DNA of 64,000 nucleotides from Bacteroidales bacterium (GCA_017459075.1 JAFUDQ010000025.1:57708-121707), one strand, 5' to 3'. Counted from the first letter of the stretch, positions 1 to 9,258 are shown. A program made the numbers and translations. Notes: a model not told the origin generated them from the letters alone.

Positions 1-470
1 CATTTTTTACTATGGGTCAGTGCTACTAGTTCAATGGGATGGGTGTGGACAGAGGCCCTGTAAGGGGAGCCTTTTGCGAGCAGGTAGTCGTGTACCGCAA
101 GATGAGAGGGGAGTTCAGATGTTGGTGCTACGGGCATATCGGCCACAATTTCATACGTGGAGCAGCCAGGGAGGATGCGTATCACCGAACCGTTTGCCAT
201 TGGCCAGCGGGCAAGGTCGCGCATGCGCTTCCCGGTTCCCTTGCAGTAGAACCAGCAGCCGTCGATGTTAGGTAGGACTTTGCCAATAGACCGGGGTTCG
301 CAGATGGCAGGCATCGACTTCATTTGCTCATCTACAAATTCTGTAATGTTAACTGTGATATTGCCTCCATTGCGCTCTGCCCATCCTTTTTGCCAAAGGT
401 ACCCGGCAACTTCCGCTATCTGGTCTATCTGGGCCTTAAGAGCAGGCCTGTTGTCTAAAATACTGCTCAT
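1..470 (-). CDS. rhaD: Rhamnulose-1-phosphate aldolase, N-terminal part (runs off window)
   Basis: Class II aldolase of L-rhamnose catabolism, splitting L-rhamnulose 1-phosphate into dihydroxyacetone phosphate and L-lactaldehyde in the cytoplasm. Only the first 156 codons are present; the frame is open to base 1 and continues outside the window. The translation begins MSSILDN and contains LWQKGWAERNGGNIT near residue 30, CKGTGKRMRDLARWP near 83-97, an APTSELPSH segment and HTHP at 142-145. The two histidines of HTH match the zinc ligands H141 and H143 of E. coli RhaD, so the active site seen so far looks intact. The ATG at 468-470 is the natural start and gives the family-typical N-terminus. 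The gene is divergent from the MATE exporter. Other rhamnose genes would be expected beyond the left edge, which is inference. Confidence 0.9.
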   Translation of the reverse strand, partial: MSSILDNRPALKAQIDQIAEVAGYLWQKGWAERNGGNITVNITEFVDEQMKSMPAICEPRSIGKVLPNIDGCWFYCKGTGKRMRDLARWPMANGSVIRILPGCSTYEIVADMPVAPTSELPSHLAVHDYLLAKGSPYRASVHTHPIELVALTHSKK

Positions 471-553
471 GATTTGTGGTTTGTGGTATTACTTCGCAAA
501 TATAATTAAAAAACATTCAGTTTATTTCACTATTTTGTATTTACTTTGTTCCC

Positions 554-1882
554 ATGAAACTTAGTAAAGAAGTTCTACGGCTGGCCGTGCCCAGTATTTT
601 GGCCAATATTACCGTTCCTTTGGTGGGGATGGTGGATATTGCCATTGCGGGGCATCTTAACTCTGAATACGGTTCTGCTGCCCTGATTGGCGGCATTTCC
701 CTTGGGACGATGCTTTTTGACCTTCTTTACTGGAACTTCGGCTTCCTGCGTGTCGGGACCGGCGGGCTTACAGCACAGGCCTTTGGACGGGGCAGGAAAG
801 GAGTCGGAAGCATTCTTAACCGCGCCCTTCGGATTGCTTTGCTCTCCGGGATCATTATGATTGCTTTTCAATTTCTGGTGGTAAAGCTGGCGTTTATGGT
901 TGTTCCGGCCTCTGAGCAAGTGCAAAGTCTTGCAACTCAATACTTTTACATACGTATTTGGGCCGCTCCGGCAACCTTGTCCCTCTTCGCCCTCAAAGGC
1001 TGGTTCATAGGTATGCAGGATTCAGTAAGGCCGATGGTGTCTGACCTGTTGGTCAACGGAATCAACATAGCCGCATCGGCCCTTCTGGCCCTTGGACTTC
1101 CCGGTGTATTCGACGGGCTGGGGTTTGCTGGCATAGCCATTGGCACCGTGATTGCCCAGTGGAGCGGTTTTACCTATTGCATGATAGCTCTCAGACGCCG
1201 CTACAGGGCAGAAATTGCCAGCCGTGAGAAGCCGGAAGGGGAGAGCCGTTCATTCTTTTCCCTTAACCGGGACCTGTTTTTAAGATCCATCGGCATGCTG
1301 GCGGTTTACATTGGCTTTACCGTTATCAGTGCACATTTCGGAGATTTGATTCTGGCCGTCAGCACAATTCTGATGAAGCTTCTGATGCTTTTCAGTTATT
1401 TTACCGATGGCTTTGCATACGCGGCAGAGGCCCTTACGGGCCGGTTTATTGGTGAGCGTAATGCCGATGGCGTCCGTTCTTCTGTCCGATACAGCTTTTA
1501 CTGGAGCGGTTTCGTTGCTGCACTTTTTATGCTGCTGTATGGGGCTGGCGGGTTGTGGCTGTTTTCTCTGATGACGTCGTCACCGGAGGTAATTGCAGCA
1601 GGACAAGAATACATTCCATGGCTTCTTGTAATGCCTTTAATCGGCTGCCCGGCCTTTGTATGGGATGGCGTTTTCATCGGTGCTACCGCTTCCCCACAGC
1701 TACGGAATTCCACCCTTCTTTGTGCCATCGGCTTCTTTGCCATATGGTTTGCGGGCAGGGTGGCTCTGCCTTCTCCTGCTTTGGCGCTTCACATACTTAT
1801 GGCCGCTTATTTCACACACCTTTTGGTCAGGAGTTTATACCTGACCTTCAGCTATAAAAGGACTTTCAAACAGTATATATAG
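554..1882 (+). CDS. MATE family efflux transporter, DinF-like
   Basis: Predicted inner-membrane cation-coupled exporter of the multidrug and toxin extrusion family. The 442-residue protein has about twelve hydrophobic segments and the usual MATE length. The first helix region carries the MVDIAIAGHL pattern (about residues 26-35), typical of the DinF/NorM-like branch, and the LNRALRIA linker and paired six-helix halves are visible. The ATG at 554 is the only start giving the complete first helix. It stands alone, divergent from rhaD, and ends at the base before the stop of the convergent aldo-keto reductase, leaving no room for a separate terminator. The substrate cannot be read from the sequence. 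Confidence 0.9.
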   Translation: MKLSKEVLRLAVPSILANITVPLVGMVDIAIAGHLNSEYGSAALIGGISLGTMLFDLLYWNFGFLRVGTGGLTAQAFGRGRKGVGSILNRALRIALLSGIIMIAFQFLVVKLAFMVVPASEQVQSLATQYFYIRIWAAPATLSLFALKGWFIGMQDSVRPMVSDLLVNGINIAASALLALGLPGVFDGLGFAGIAIGTVIAQWSGFTYCMIALRRRYRAEIASREKPEGESRSFFSLNRDLFLRSIGMLAVYIGFTVISAHFGDLILAVSTILMKLLMLFSYFTDGFAYAAEALTGRFIGERNADGVRSSVRYSFYWSGFVAALFMLLYGAGGLWLFSLMTSSPEVIAAGQEYIPWLLVMPLIGCPAFVWDGVFIGATASPQLRNSTLLCAIGFFAIWFAGRVALPSPALALHILMAAYFTHLLVRSLYLTFSYKRTFKQYI

Positions 1883-2905
1883 CTACTTGCTCTTTAATTG
1901 AACGGGCTCTGAAAGCTTTTCAATAAGGGAAAGCTCATCCGCTGTAAAACTGTAGTTTTCAATTGCTTTCAGATTGTCTTCTATCTGCTTTACTGAGCTG
2001 GCGCCGATGATGACGGAAGAGACTCTGGAGTCATTGAAAAGCCAGGCCAGGGCCATTTGGGCAAGGCTTTGTCCCCTTTGGGCGGCAAGTTCATTAAGGC
2101 TTGTCAGGGCCTTCAGCATTGCTGGAGTAAGCAATTCTTTTTTAAGGGAAGTCCTTCCTGTAGCCATTCTGGAGTCTTCCGGGATGCCATTAAGGTACCT
2201 GTTCGTAAGCAGGCCCTGCTGAAGGGGAGAGAATGATATAAAACCGGTGCCGGTTTCCTGGCAAAGGTCCAGTAAACCAGCATTTTGTGGTGTCCGGTCA
2301 ATGATATTGAACCTGTCCTGGTACAACAGGCAGGGAACATCGTGCTCCGAGAGGTATTTGTAAGCCTCCCTTGCCTTTTCAAGCGGATATCTGGACAAAC
2401 CTACATAGAGCGCTTTGCCTTGGCGAACGATGTCAACAAGGGCCTGCATTGTTTCCTCCAGGGGTGTTTCAGGGTCATACCGATGAGAATAAAAGATATC
2501 GACATAATCCAGCTTCATTCGCCTAAGACTCTGGTCAAGGCTTGCCATAAGGTATTTGCGTGAACCCCAGTTGCCATATGGTCCCGGCCACATATCCCAG
2601 CCTGCCTTGGTGCTTATTAAAAGCTCATCGCGAAATGGTTTGAATGAGCCTTCCATCAGCCGTCCGAAGTTCTCTTCTGCGGTTCCTGGCTCCGGCCCGT
2701 AGTTATTAGCTAAGTCAAAGTGACATACGCCTTTATCAAAGGCCAACTGAGCCATTGCTTTAATATCCTGCATCGGCTTGTAGGAACCGAAGTTATTCCA
2801 TAGGCCAAGGGCCAGAATGGGGAGTTTTATACCGGATTTACCGGCTCTGCGATACTCCATGGTGTCATACCTGCTTTCGGATGCGGCGTAAATAGGTTCT
2901 ATCAT
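1883..2905 (-). CDS. Aldo/keto reductase, YghZ (L-glyceraldehyde 3-phosphate reductase) type
   Basis: NADPH-dependent (beta/alpha)8 aldo-keto reductase of the YghZ / Kv-beta-like group, 340 residues. The catalytic tetrad is complete: D64 and Y69 in HFDLANNYG, K100 in ISTKAG and H141 in YSHR. The phosphate-loop region near the C-terminus (VIIGASSVKQIEDN) fits cofactor binding. Long blocks such as WPGPYG and SRKYLMASLDQSL are characteristic of E. coli YghZ, which reduces L-glyceraldehyde 3-phosphate and methylglyoxal; the same activity here is inference from similarity. An internal ATG at codon 16 also fits the family N-terminus, so the first 15 residues are uncertain. It is convergent and flush with the MATE gene. 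Confidence 0.9.
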   Translation of the reverse strand: MIEPIYAASESRYDTMEYRRAGKSGIKLPILALGLWNNFGSYKPMQDIKAMAQLAFDKGVCHFDLANNYGPEPGTAEENFGRLMEGSFKPFRDELLISTKAGWDMWPGPYGNWGSRKYLMASLDQSLRRMKLDYVDIFYSHRYDPETPLEETMQALVDIVRQGKALYVGLSRYPLEKAREAYKYLSEHDVPCLLYQDRFNIIDRTPQNAGLLDLCQETGTGFISFSPLQQGLLTNRYLNGIPEDSRMATGRTSLKKELLTPAMLKALTSLNELAAQRGQSLAQMALAWLFNDSRVSSVIIGASSVKQIEDNLKAIENYSFTADELSLIEKLSEPVQLKSK

Positions 2906-2934
2906 ATCTGTGGTATTATAATTGTTTCATCGTT

Positions 2935-2990
2935 CCTGTCCTTCTTTTCCGGGGGTAGGGCCGATGGTTTTAAAGAAACCGTCGGACAGG
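2935..2990. other. Nested inverted repeats between mnmE and the aldo-keto reductase gene
   Basis: Seven-base arms CCTGTCC (2935-2941) and GGACAGG (2984-2990) enclose a second stem, CCGATGGTTT / AAACCGTCGG (one T-G mismatch), so the block can fold as a two-level hairpin. Neither strand has a clear T-run directly after the stem, so a simple intrinsic terminator is not obvious. It sits in the 165-base gap between two minus-strand genes and next to the short gene-like tail at 2974-3069. Confidence 0.4.
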
Positions 2991-3069
2991 AGCCGAATAC
3001 CCCCTTCACGAAATCTCTTCCCGTCAGCTCACCCGCCTCGAAGCCCTCGCCCTGGACAAGAAAAAGTAG
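2974..3069 (+). pseudogene. Possible coding relic: 31-codon C-terminal tail without a start
   Basis: On the plus strand, directly after an in-frame TAA at 2971-2973, 31 codons run to TAG at 3067-3069. They read EYPLHEISSRQLTRLEALALDKKK at the end. No ATG, GTG or TTG exists in the frame. Third positions of the last 19 codons are mostly C or G, which looks like coding sequence rather than random intergenic DNA. I do not recognise the protein. It may be the eroded end of a lost gene lying antisense to its neighbours, or chance. Confidence is low. Confidence 0.2.
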
Positions 3070-3070
3070 C

Positions 3071-4486
3071 CTATTTGCCGATGCAATGATGGGCGAAGAT
3101 GTGGTGGAGGACGGTGTCGGGGGTGATGTCCTGACCTAGGATGGAAGAGATGTGGGAGATGGCTTCACGAAGGTCTTGGGCCAGAAGGTCGGTGGGGGAG
3201 CCGAGGCTGAGGCCGGTGGCTACGGCTGAGAGGCTGAGCTGAGCTTTTTTGAGAGCTTCCAGGTGTCTTACATTGGTTACAAGAGTGGCGTCTTCCTGCA
3301 AATTCAGACTGCCGAACCACTCTTTCAAACAGTTTTTAAGATCATCGATGCCGATTCTGTTTAAGGCGGAGATATTTATAGCAACTATCTTATTTCCAGT
3401 GGAAGAAACAAAATTGTTTATAGTAGTAACATTTTTGTTAGCGTCATCAGAGCCCCATTTATTAAGTAAAATTACAAGTTTCTGGGCAGAGAAATCTACC
3501 TTGGAAACGATTTCCTTGATTGCGGACAAAGACTCTGAAACTGGAGCAGTCAAATCAATCACAGCAAGGACAACATCAGCCTCTGAAAGCTTCTTCAAAG
3601 ACCTCTTGATACCGGCACTTTCTACATACTCCGATGTCTCCCTGAGACCGGCGGTATCTATAAATCGAAACAAGATTCCGTCAATGTTGACGGTCTCTTC
3701 AATTGTGTCACGAGTCGTTCCTGCAATGTCAGATACAATTGCACGCTCCTCATTTAACAAAGTATTGAGCAAGGTGCTCTTTCCTGCGTTTACCGGACCG
3801 ACGATTGCTACCGGGATGCCATTCTTGATGGCATTGCCAAGCCTGAAAGAATCAGTCAGCTTGTTAATATGAGAAAGTACTTTATCCAAAAGAGAAGATA
3901 GACCGGACCGGTCTGCAAACTCTACGTCTTCCTCACTGAAGTCTAATTCCAATTCAAGAAGGGAAGCCATTTGCACAAGATCGTCCCGTAAAGACTCCAA
4001 ATCCTTTGAATAGCCACCTCTAAGCTGATTCATAGCGACTCTGTGCGAAGCCTCACTGTTACTTGAAATAACATCTGCAACAGCTTCTGCCTGAGACAAA
4101 TCCATCTTTCCGTTAAGGAAGGCTCTTTTTGTAAACTCTCCCGGCCCTGCCAGACGAGCGCCACTGGCGCAGATCATCTCCAGAAGCCTGGATACAATAT
4201 AAGAAGAGGCATGACAGCTGATTTCAACAGAATCTTCTCCGGTATAAGAATGGGGAGCGCGGAACACGGAAACCACAACAGTATCCAACAATGAACCATC
4301 GGCATTACAAATCTCTCCGTAGCGAAGGCGGCCACCGGGGGTATCAGACAGAGAAGCACCGGAAAATCTTATCACCTTGTCGCAAACAGTGATTGCCAAA
4401 GGGCCGCTTATGCGTAAAAGCGACAGTGCACCGGTACCTGGAACGGTGGCCGGTGCAACTATCGTATATTCTTCAAGATAATGCAT
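3071..4486 (-). CDS. mnmE: tRNA uridine-5-carboxymethylaminomethyl modification GTPase MnmE
   Basis: GTPase that with MnmG makes the cmnm5 modification of wobble uridine 34 in tRNAs. The 471-residue protein has the N-terminal formyl-tetrahydrofolate-binding domain (about 1-120), a helical domain split around an inserted G domain (about 222-380), and the C-terminal CIGK whose cysteine is conserved in the family. P-loop GPVNAGKS lies at 230-237, the G2 loop GTTRD at 256-260 and DTAG at 277-280. The G4 position reads NKWG (342-345) instead of the usual NKxD. The gene starts 26 bases after rho, in the same direction, and is probably cotranscribed with it. The ATG at 4486 gives the canonical MHYLEEYTIVAPAT start. 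Confidence 0.95.
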   Translation of the reverse strand: MHYLEEYTIVAPATVPGTGALSLLRISGPLAITVCDKVIRFSGASLSDTPGGRLRYGEICNADGSLLDTVVVSVFRAPHSYTGEDSVEISCHASSYIVSRLLEMICASGARLAGPGEFTKRAFLNGKMDLSQAEAVADVISSNSEASHRVAMNQLRGGYSKDLESLRDDLVQMASLLELELDFSEEDVEFADRSGLSSLLDKVLSHINKLTDSFRLGNAIKNGIPVAIVGPVNAGKSTLLNTLLNEERAIVSDIAGTTRDTIEETVNIDGILFRFIDTAGLRETSEYVESAGIKRSLKKLSEADVVLAVIDLTAPVSESLSAIKEIVSKVDFSAQKLVILLNKWGSDDANKNVTTINNFVSSTGNKIVAINISALNRIGIDDLKNCLKEWFGSLNLQEDATLVTNVRHLEALKKAQLSLSAVATGLSLGSPTDLLAQDLREAISHISSILGQDITPDTVLHHIFAHHCIGK

Positions 4487-4512
4487 TTACGCTAAAGTAT
4501 TTAAATTAATAC

Positions 4513-6279
4513 TTAATCTCTTGGACTAACCTTGCTCATATTGTCCAGGAGGTCCTGATTCGTCTTGTAAGTATCCATCAGACCAAGCATGAAATTCATA
4601 GCTTCAAGAGGATTCATGTCTGCAAGAAGCTTGCGAAGTATCCATATTCTGTTGGCCTGGTCAGGACTGTAAAGGAGGTCGTCGCGACGGGTACTTGAAA
4701 GAACAACATTAACAGCAGGGAAAATACGCCTGTTGGACAGTGTCCTGTCAAGTTGCAACTCCATGTTACCAGTACCCTTAAACTCCTCAAAGATAACGTC
4801 ATCCATCTTTGAGCCTGTTTCTGTAAGGGCTGTGGCAAGAATGGTCAGCGAACCGCCACCTTCTATGTTACGAGCGGCACCGAAGAACCTCTTAGGTTTC
4901 TGGAGGGCATTAGCATCCACACCACCGGTGAGAACCTTACCTGAAGCGGGCTGAACAGTGTTATAAGCACGAGCAAGACGGGTAATGGAGTCAAGCAGAA
5001 TCACAACATCGTGACCGCATTCAACAAGGCGGCGGGCTTTTTCAAGAACCATGTTGGCAACTTTTACATGACGCTCTGCAGGCTCATCGAAGGTAGAAGC
5101 CACAACCTCTGCCTTAACGCTGCGCCTCATGTCAGTAACCTCTTCCGGACGCTCGTCTATAAGAAGAACTATCTCATAAACCTCAGGATGATTGTCTGCT
5201 ATTGCATTGGCTATACTCTTGAGCAGCATTGTCTTACCTGTCTTAGGCTGGGCAACGATAAGGCCGCGCTGTCCCTTTCCGATAGGAGTGAACATATCCA
5301 CAATACGGCAGGATACATCTTTCTCATGACCATGACCAAGAAGGTTGAATTTCTTGTCCGGGAAAAGGGGAGTGAGGAAATCAAAGGGAACCCTGTCGCG
5401 GATAAACTCCGGCCTGCGGCCGTTAATGTATTTGATGCGGACAAGGGGGAAGTATTTGTCACCTTCCTTCGGAGGCTTGATCTCCCCCGTTACGGTATCT
5501 CCTGTCTTCAGGGCATTCACCTTGATTTGCATCTGCGAAACATAGATATCGTCAGGAGAATTAAGATAGTTGTAGTCCGATGATCTAAGGAAGCCGTAAC
5601 CATCCTGCATTATCTCCAAGACGCCTGTGGCCTCTACCGTACCCTCAAACTCCGGATATTTTGGAGCTTTCGGCTGCTCCGATGCCTGACGGACAGGTGC
5701 TGCCTGCTGCTGTTCTTCCTTGGGTGCCGGAGCCTGCTGAGGCTCCTGAGACTTTGCTTCTGCGGGTGCTTCCACAGGCTGCTGGACAGCTTTTTTGCGG
5801 CCTCTGCGGCCCTTGACCGGCTGCTCTGCCGGTTGTCCCTGCTCTTTGGAAGCAACTTGCTCATTTACGACTGATGCGGGCTGCTCTTTAGGCTGTCCCT
5901 TCGACTGCTCCTGAACCCTTGCAGGCTGTTCTTTTACAGCAGTTTCTGCCAGTTTTTCTGATTTTTTCTTGCGGCCTCTCTTCTTAGGCTGACTTTCTGC
6001 CGGTGCCTCCTTGGGAGTTTCTTTTACCGGTTTAGGCTGCTCTGCCTGCTGAGGTTCCTGCTGAGCTGCTGCGTCTTTTCTGGGACGGCCTCTCTTCTTT
6101 GCAGGTGCGGGTTTCGGTGCAACGGGCTGTTTACTCTGAATAAGAGCTTCCTGATCCAGGATAGCATAACCCAGCGTCTCTGCTGTCATCTTCTTGTTCA
6201 CTTTGATTCCCAGACTGGTGGCAAGTTCTCTTAACTTGTCCTCTGACATGGAATTCAACTCAAATAAGGTATGGGGCAT
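4513..6279 (-). CDS. rho: Transcription termination factor Rho with long disordered insert
   Basis: Hexameric RNA-dependent ATPase that terminates transcription. The 588 residues comprise a Rho N domain (1-48), a low-complexity Q/P/A/K/E-rich segment (about 50-208), the cold-shock-like RNA-binding domain (about 211-290) and the RecA-type ATPase with P-loop QPKTGKT (344-350), Walker B ending at D430 and [10 protein letters not shown] after it. E. coli Rho is 419 residues; the extra length is almost entirely the disordered insert. It contains three basic AT-hook-like clusters: RGRPRK at 63-68, KKRGRKKK at 99-106 and GRRGRKK at 157-163. In Bacteroides thetaiotaomicron a comparable Rho insert drives phase separation. 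A promoter with both -33 and -7 elements lies about 95 bases upstream, so rho and mnmE probably form one unit. Confidence 0.97.
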   Translation of the reverse strand: MPHTLFELNSMSEDKLRELATSLGIKVNKKMTAETLGYAILDQEALIQSKQPVAPKPAPAKKRGRPRKDAAAQQEPQQAEQPKPVKETPKEAPAESQPKKRGRKKKSEKLAETAVKEQPARVQEQSKGQPKEQPASVVNEQVASKEQGQPAEQPVKGRRGRKKAVQQPVEAPAEAKSQEPQQAPAPKEEQQQAAPVRQASEQPKAPKYPEFEGTVEATGVLEIMQDGYGFLRSSDYNYLNSPDDIYVSQMQIKVNALKTGDTVTGEIKPPKEGDKYFPLVRIKYINGRRPEFIRDRVPFDFLTPLFPDKKFNLLGHGHEKDVSCRIVDMFTPIGKGQRGLIVAQPKTGKTMLLKSIANAIADNHPEVYEIVLLIDERPEEVTDMRRSVKAEVVASTFDEPAERHVKVANMVLEKARRLVECGHDVVILLDSITRLARAYNTVQPASGKVLTGGVDANALQKPKRFFGAARNIEGGGSLTILATALTETGSKMDDVIFEEFKGTGNMELQLDRTLSNRRIFPAVNVVLSSTRRDDLLYSPDQANRIWILRKLLADMNPLEAMNFMLGLMDTYKTNQDLLDNMSKVSPRD

Positions 6280-6373
6280 AAAAACTTATTTAATAATTAA
6301 TTGTTATCAAATTCGGAAGGGCCCGGCAATGTGCTGAACGCACAGGAAAAATGCATGAGCCATAACGACACTG

Positions 6374-6404
6374 CAAATATAACAATAAATTTCAAATCGG
6401 CAAA
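6374..6404 (-). promoter_or_regulatory. Bacteroidota-type promoter for rho-mnmE
   Basis: Read on the minus strand, TTTG (complement of 6401-6404), a 19-base spacer and TATATTTG (complement of 6374-6381) match the TTTG / TAnnTTTG consensus with correct spacing. Transcription would start near 6367, giving a leader of about 88 bases before the rho ATG at 6279. The -33 element touches the last codons of lptD. Confidence 0.6.
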
Positions 6405-6406
6405 AT

Positions 6407-9184
6407 CTATCTGTCCCAGAAACTTGAACTCTTCCTGTATCGGAGCAAATCTGCAAGGGCGGAAGCATTGGCCGCTATCCTGAAACTCCAGGTCTGCCAT
6501 TTTCCAAACGGAACCCACTGCACTGAAATATTGAAGCAGTGCAAATCGTATGTCGCGGAAATCTGAGACGTAGTAATCTTTCCTGCCATTATGTCAAGAC
6601 CTGTATTACCGTTCATGGACAATTGCGGGGTAAGTTTGATATTGCCCGTAATACCAAGGGTCTGGGTATATGTGTTTTTTTCTATGAGCTTGTTATTGGT
6701 GTACTGATATGTTCTGGACAAATTGAAACTATAGTTGAAGTTAAGTGACCAGGGAACATTGGGATTCGTATAGTACAGCCAGCCGCCGGGAATATACTCT
6801 CCGGTCACAGGATGGTAGTAAATGCGCCTGTAATAGTCGGCCGCCGCCTGGTTACCGTCATTGCTGCCAGGGCCGCCGGAATTGGTCTTGGATCCATCGT
6901 TACCATTTATTTTGCCCTCTCCTGATAAAGAATAGGACGTAGTGAATCCCATATTGGTAAGCCTTAACGGATGCAGGATACCATGCTCTGCAATATGGAA
7001 CTTATTATATTGCCGCCCCCTGTAATCTATGGCATAAGGGCTGAAGTTCAAGTTTCCGTTAATGCCGAGCTTTCCGAAAATATTGGTAGAGAACGTCACG
7101 CCTACATTGCTCATCCTAAGCGAGTCTGCAAGGAAATTGTAACCGGTGGAAATGTTAAGATTGTCAATCAGTTTCACCTTCTTTACGCCTTTTCCAGTAG
7201 TATCCCTGAGGTCACGTACCTTCGCTTCAAAATTATTGCCGATGGTAATACTTGCGGTGGCCGATTTTCCTTTGCCCGGAGGGGTGTACAGCTGCCCTGA
7301 ATAAATATTATATTGGTATTCTTTATCCTGCCCCGATGCATCTGTGTAATACAAGGTCCTGTAACCATTGAAGCTTGTAGCCTTGTCCGGACTGAACGAT
7401 AAGCTTACAGACGGCGACACTACGTGCCTTATGGCCTGAATCTTCTTGTTCTTGCCAAAGTTGAACATACCGTAGATTCGGGTACTTAAACTGAAGGAGA
7501 AGGAATAGTTATGCGTTGCCCCGAAGTGGCCGAACTGCTTACCTTGAACCTGCTCCACCTTGTCCGTTTCTTCGTTATAAACATATTCGTTCTTCCTGAA
7601 GAACCAGTTCATACCGTAATTCACGGAAGGATTCACATTCAGGTACTTCATCAGGGTGAAACCGGGAAGACCTATGGCGAAATTATGCTGCATTCCATTC
7701 TGGAACTTATCCATGAAACCGTCCTTCATGAATTCCGATGACTTGAAAGCCACCTTGTTCTGGAGGGTGGTGTTATAAGCGAATGAAATCTTCTCGTAGA
7801 ATTTTTCCTTGCCTACACGATTCTTCAGTTTAAAAGGATAAAACCTTGATATGGAGAAGGTTATGTTAGGCAGGGTAAATGAATATGAGCTGTCCCTTGA
7901 GTTCTGGCTGTGCAGCATGTTTACTGACAGGTTGTATTTGCCGTTCCAGTTCCTGCTGAAGGATACTGAAGATGATGCCTGATTCTGCAAAGCCTCGGTC
8001 ACAGAGCGGGAGTTATACCGGCTACTGGAAGGACTGGAGAAATTCACGGATGCACTGAAAGTGGTACCTGGTATGAACTTGGAATCCTGGCTGTGAGACC
8101 ATCTAACCTGGAAGTTCCTGGTCTGGAAGAAGTCAGTGCTGCCCTTTAGTCCTGTCTGGTCATTTGAATACAGGATTGAGAAATTGCCGTTGAATTTGTA
8201 ATTGACCTTGTACCTTGAGTTTATGTCAATGCTCCATGAACCGAGGGTGTAATAGTCTCCGGTCACGGACATATCGAAATAATCACCAAAAACAAAATAC
8301 ATACCCATATCACGAAGGTAGAAGCCTCGGGCGTTCTCTTCTCCGAAGGTAGGCATCAGAAGGCCCGTCGCCCTGTTAGGACGCTTCGGAATGAAGCCGA
8401 ATGGGATTGCAATGGGTAGCGGAACGCCTTCTATGACCGGCCATGCGGGGCCGAAAACCGTCTTCCTGGACGGTTTGGTAAGTACTCTTGCCGATGTCAG
8501 ATGCAAATAATAATGAGGCTCCTCCAAATCGCAGACGGTATACTGTCCGCCCTTGATATTCACGGATTTATCTTCCAGCATCTTAATCTTGGTACCCTGA
8601 AGCAAACCTTCTTCCTGCTGGGTAATCATATTGGTGATTCTGGCCCTTCGGGTGTTGAAGTTATAACGGAGTTCCTCCATTTTATAAGTATCGCCGCCCT
8701 GGGTCATCTCCGGCTGGCCGGTCCATTCACCAGTTAGCGTATCAAGTACGCCTTTGGCATGGACGATTCCGGTTTTCATATCATACTCCATATAGGCGGC
8801 GGACAATTTCATATCGCCATAAGTAACGGTAACGTTTCCGTAATAGCGTCTCTTTCTTTGGCCGTTTGCGAAAATATCGACGACGGAATCTTTGGCCGTA
8901 GAGAAGGCCGGAAATTCAAGGGAACTGTGCTTCTGCATTGCCGCAGAATCAAGTTTGAATAGGGAATCGGCACGATGAAGGGAGTCTCTGATTGCCTTTA
9001 TTGAATCTGATACGACGACGCTGTCTTTGTTGTAAGCTACTGCCTGTGAGAATACCGCCTTGCCCTTTTTAGGCTTCTGGGCATAAGAAACAGTCCAACT
9101 CAAACCCAGAAACAGGACTGACAGCGTCAGGATAGCCGATATCCTGCGCCAATTAAATTGCTTGTTTCCGTCCGGTTTGAACAT
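6407..9184 (-). CDS. lptD: LPS-assembly protein LptD (Bacteroidota type)
   Basis: Outer-membrane barrel that inserts lipopolysaccharide into the outer leaflet. The 925-residue protein has a signal peptide (hydrophobic stretch about 15-34, cleavage near SYAQ), an OstA-like periplasmic domain (about 110-220, with YYGNVTVTYGDMKLSAAYMEYD-like beta-strands) and a long barrel rich in aromatic alternating strands, ending in an aromatic-rich strand region. The IPFGFIPKRPNRATGLLMP block is typical of LptD from this phylum. The ATG at 9184 gives a full signal peptide and lies just downstream of a matching promoter. It is divergent from the amidase and followed by rho after 127 bases that include the rho promoter. 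Confidence 0.92.
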   Translation of the reverse strand: MFKPDGNKQFNWRRISAILTLSVLFLGLSWTVSYAQKPKKGKAVFSQAVAYNKDSVVVSDSIKAIRDSLHRADSLFKLDSAAMQKHSSLEFPAFSTAKDSVVDIFANGQRKRRYYGNVTVTYGDMKLSAAYMEYDMKTGIVHAKGVLDTLTGEWTGQPEMTQGGDTYKMEELRYNFNTRRARITNMITQQEEGLLQGTKIKMLEDKSVNIKGGQYTVCDLEEPHYYLHLTSARVLTKPSRKTVFGPAWPVIEGVPLPIAIPFGFIPKRPNRATGLLMPTFGEENARGFYLRDMGMYFVFGDYFDMSVTGDYYTLGSWSIDINSRYKVNYKFNGNFSILYSNDQTGLKGSTDFFQTRNFQVRWSHSQDSKFIPGTTFSASVNFSSPSSSRYNSRSVTEALQNQASSSVSFSRNWNGKYNLSVNMLHSQNSRDSSYSFTLPNITFSISRFYPFKLKNRVGKEKFYEKISFAYNTTLQNKVAFKSSEFMKDGFMDKFQNGMQHNFAIGLPGFTLMKYLNVNPSVNYGMNWFFRKNEYVYNEETDKVEQVQGKQFGHFGATHNYSFSFSLSTRIYGMFNFGKNKKIQAIRHVVSPSVSLSFSPDKATSFNGYRTLYYTDASGQDKEYQYNIYSGQLYTPPGKGKSATASITIGNNFEAKVRDLRDTTGKGVKKVKLIDNLNISTGYNFLADSLRMSNVGVTFSTNIFGKLGINGNLNFSPYAIDYRGRQYNKFHIAEHGILHPLRLTNMGFTTSYSLSGEGKINGNDGSKTNSGGPGSNDGNQAAADYYRRIYYHPVTGEYIPGGWLYYTNPNVPWSLNFNYSFNLSRTYQYTNNKLIEKNTYTQTLGITGNIKLTPQLSMNGNTGLDIMAGKITTSQISATYDLHCFNISVQWVPFGKWQTWSFRIAANASALADLLRYRKSSSFWDR

Positions 9185-9211
9185 TTGTTTCTTAAATCTC
9201 TTTCTTTTTAT

Positions 9212-9219
9212 TATATTTG
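9212..9219 (+). promoter_or_regulatory. -7 element for the amidase gene
   Basis: TATATTTG matches TAnnTTTG and would start transcription near 9226. The nearest TTTG (9184-9187) is 24 bases upstream, longer than usual, so only the -7 element is convincing. It supports the downstream TTG start at 9243 over the in-frame ATG at 9162. Confidence 0.45.
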
Positions 9220-9226
9220 CAACCTA

Positions 9227-9258
9227 CAAAGATAAGACCAATTTGAGACTTTCACAAA
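9227..9258 (-). promoter_or_regulatory. Bacteroidota-type promoter for lptD
   Basis: On the minus strand TTTG (complement of 9255-9258), a 20-base spacer and TATCTTTG (complement of 9227-9234) match the consensus. The leader to the lptD ATG at 9184 would be about 36 bases. It overlaps the start of the divergent amidase gene, so polymerase binding at the two promoters may interfere. Confidence 0.6.

Noticed and set aside
20-564. Several short plus-strand frames at the left edge
   Set aside because: They are antisense to rhaD, whose minus-strand translation is clearly recognisable.
5011-5583. 190-codon plus-strand frame opposite rho
   Set aside because: It lies wholly antisense to well-conserved rho coding sequence, has no recognisable domain or promoter, and reflects the codon bias of rho.
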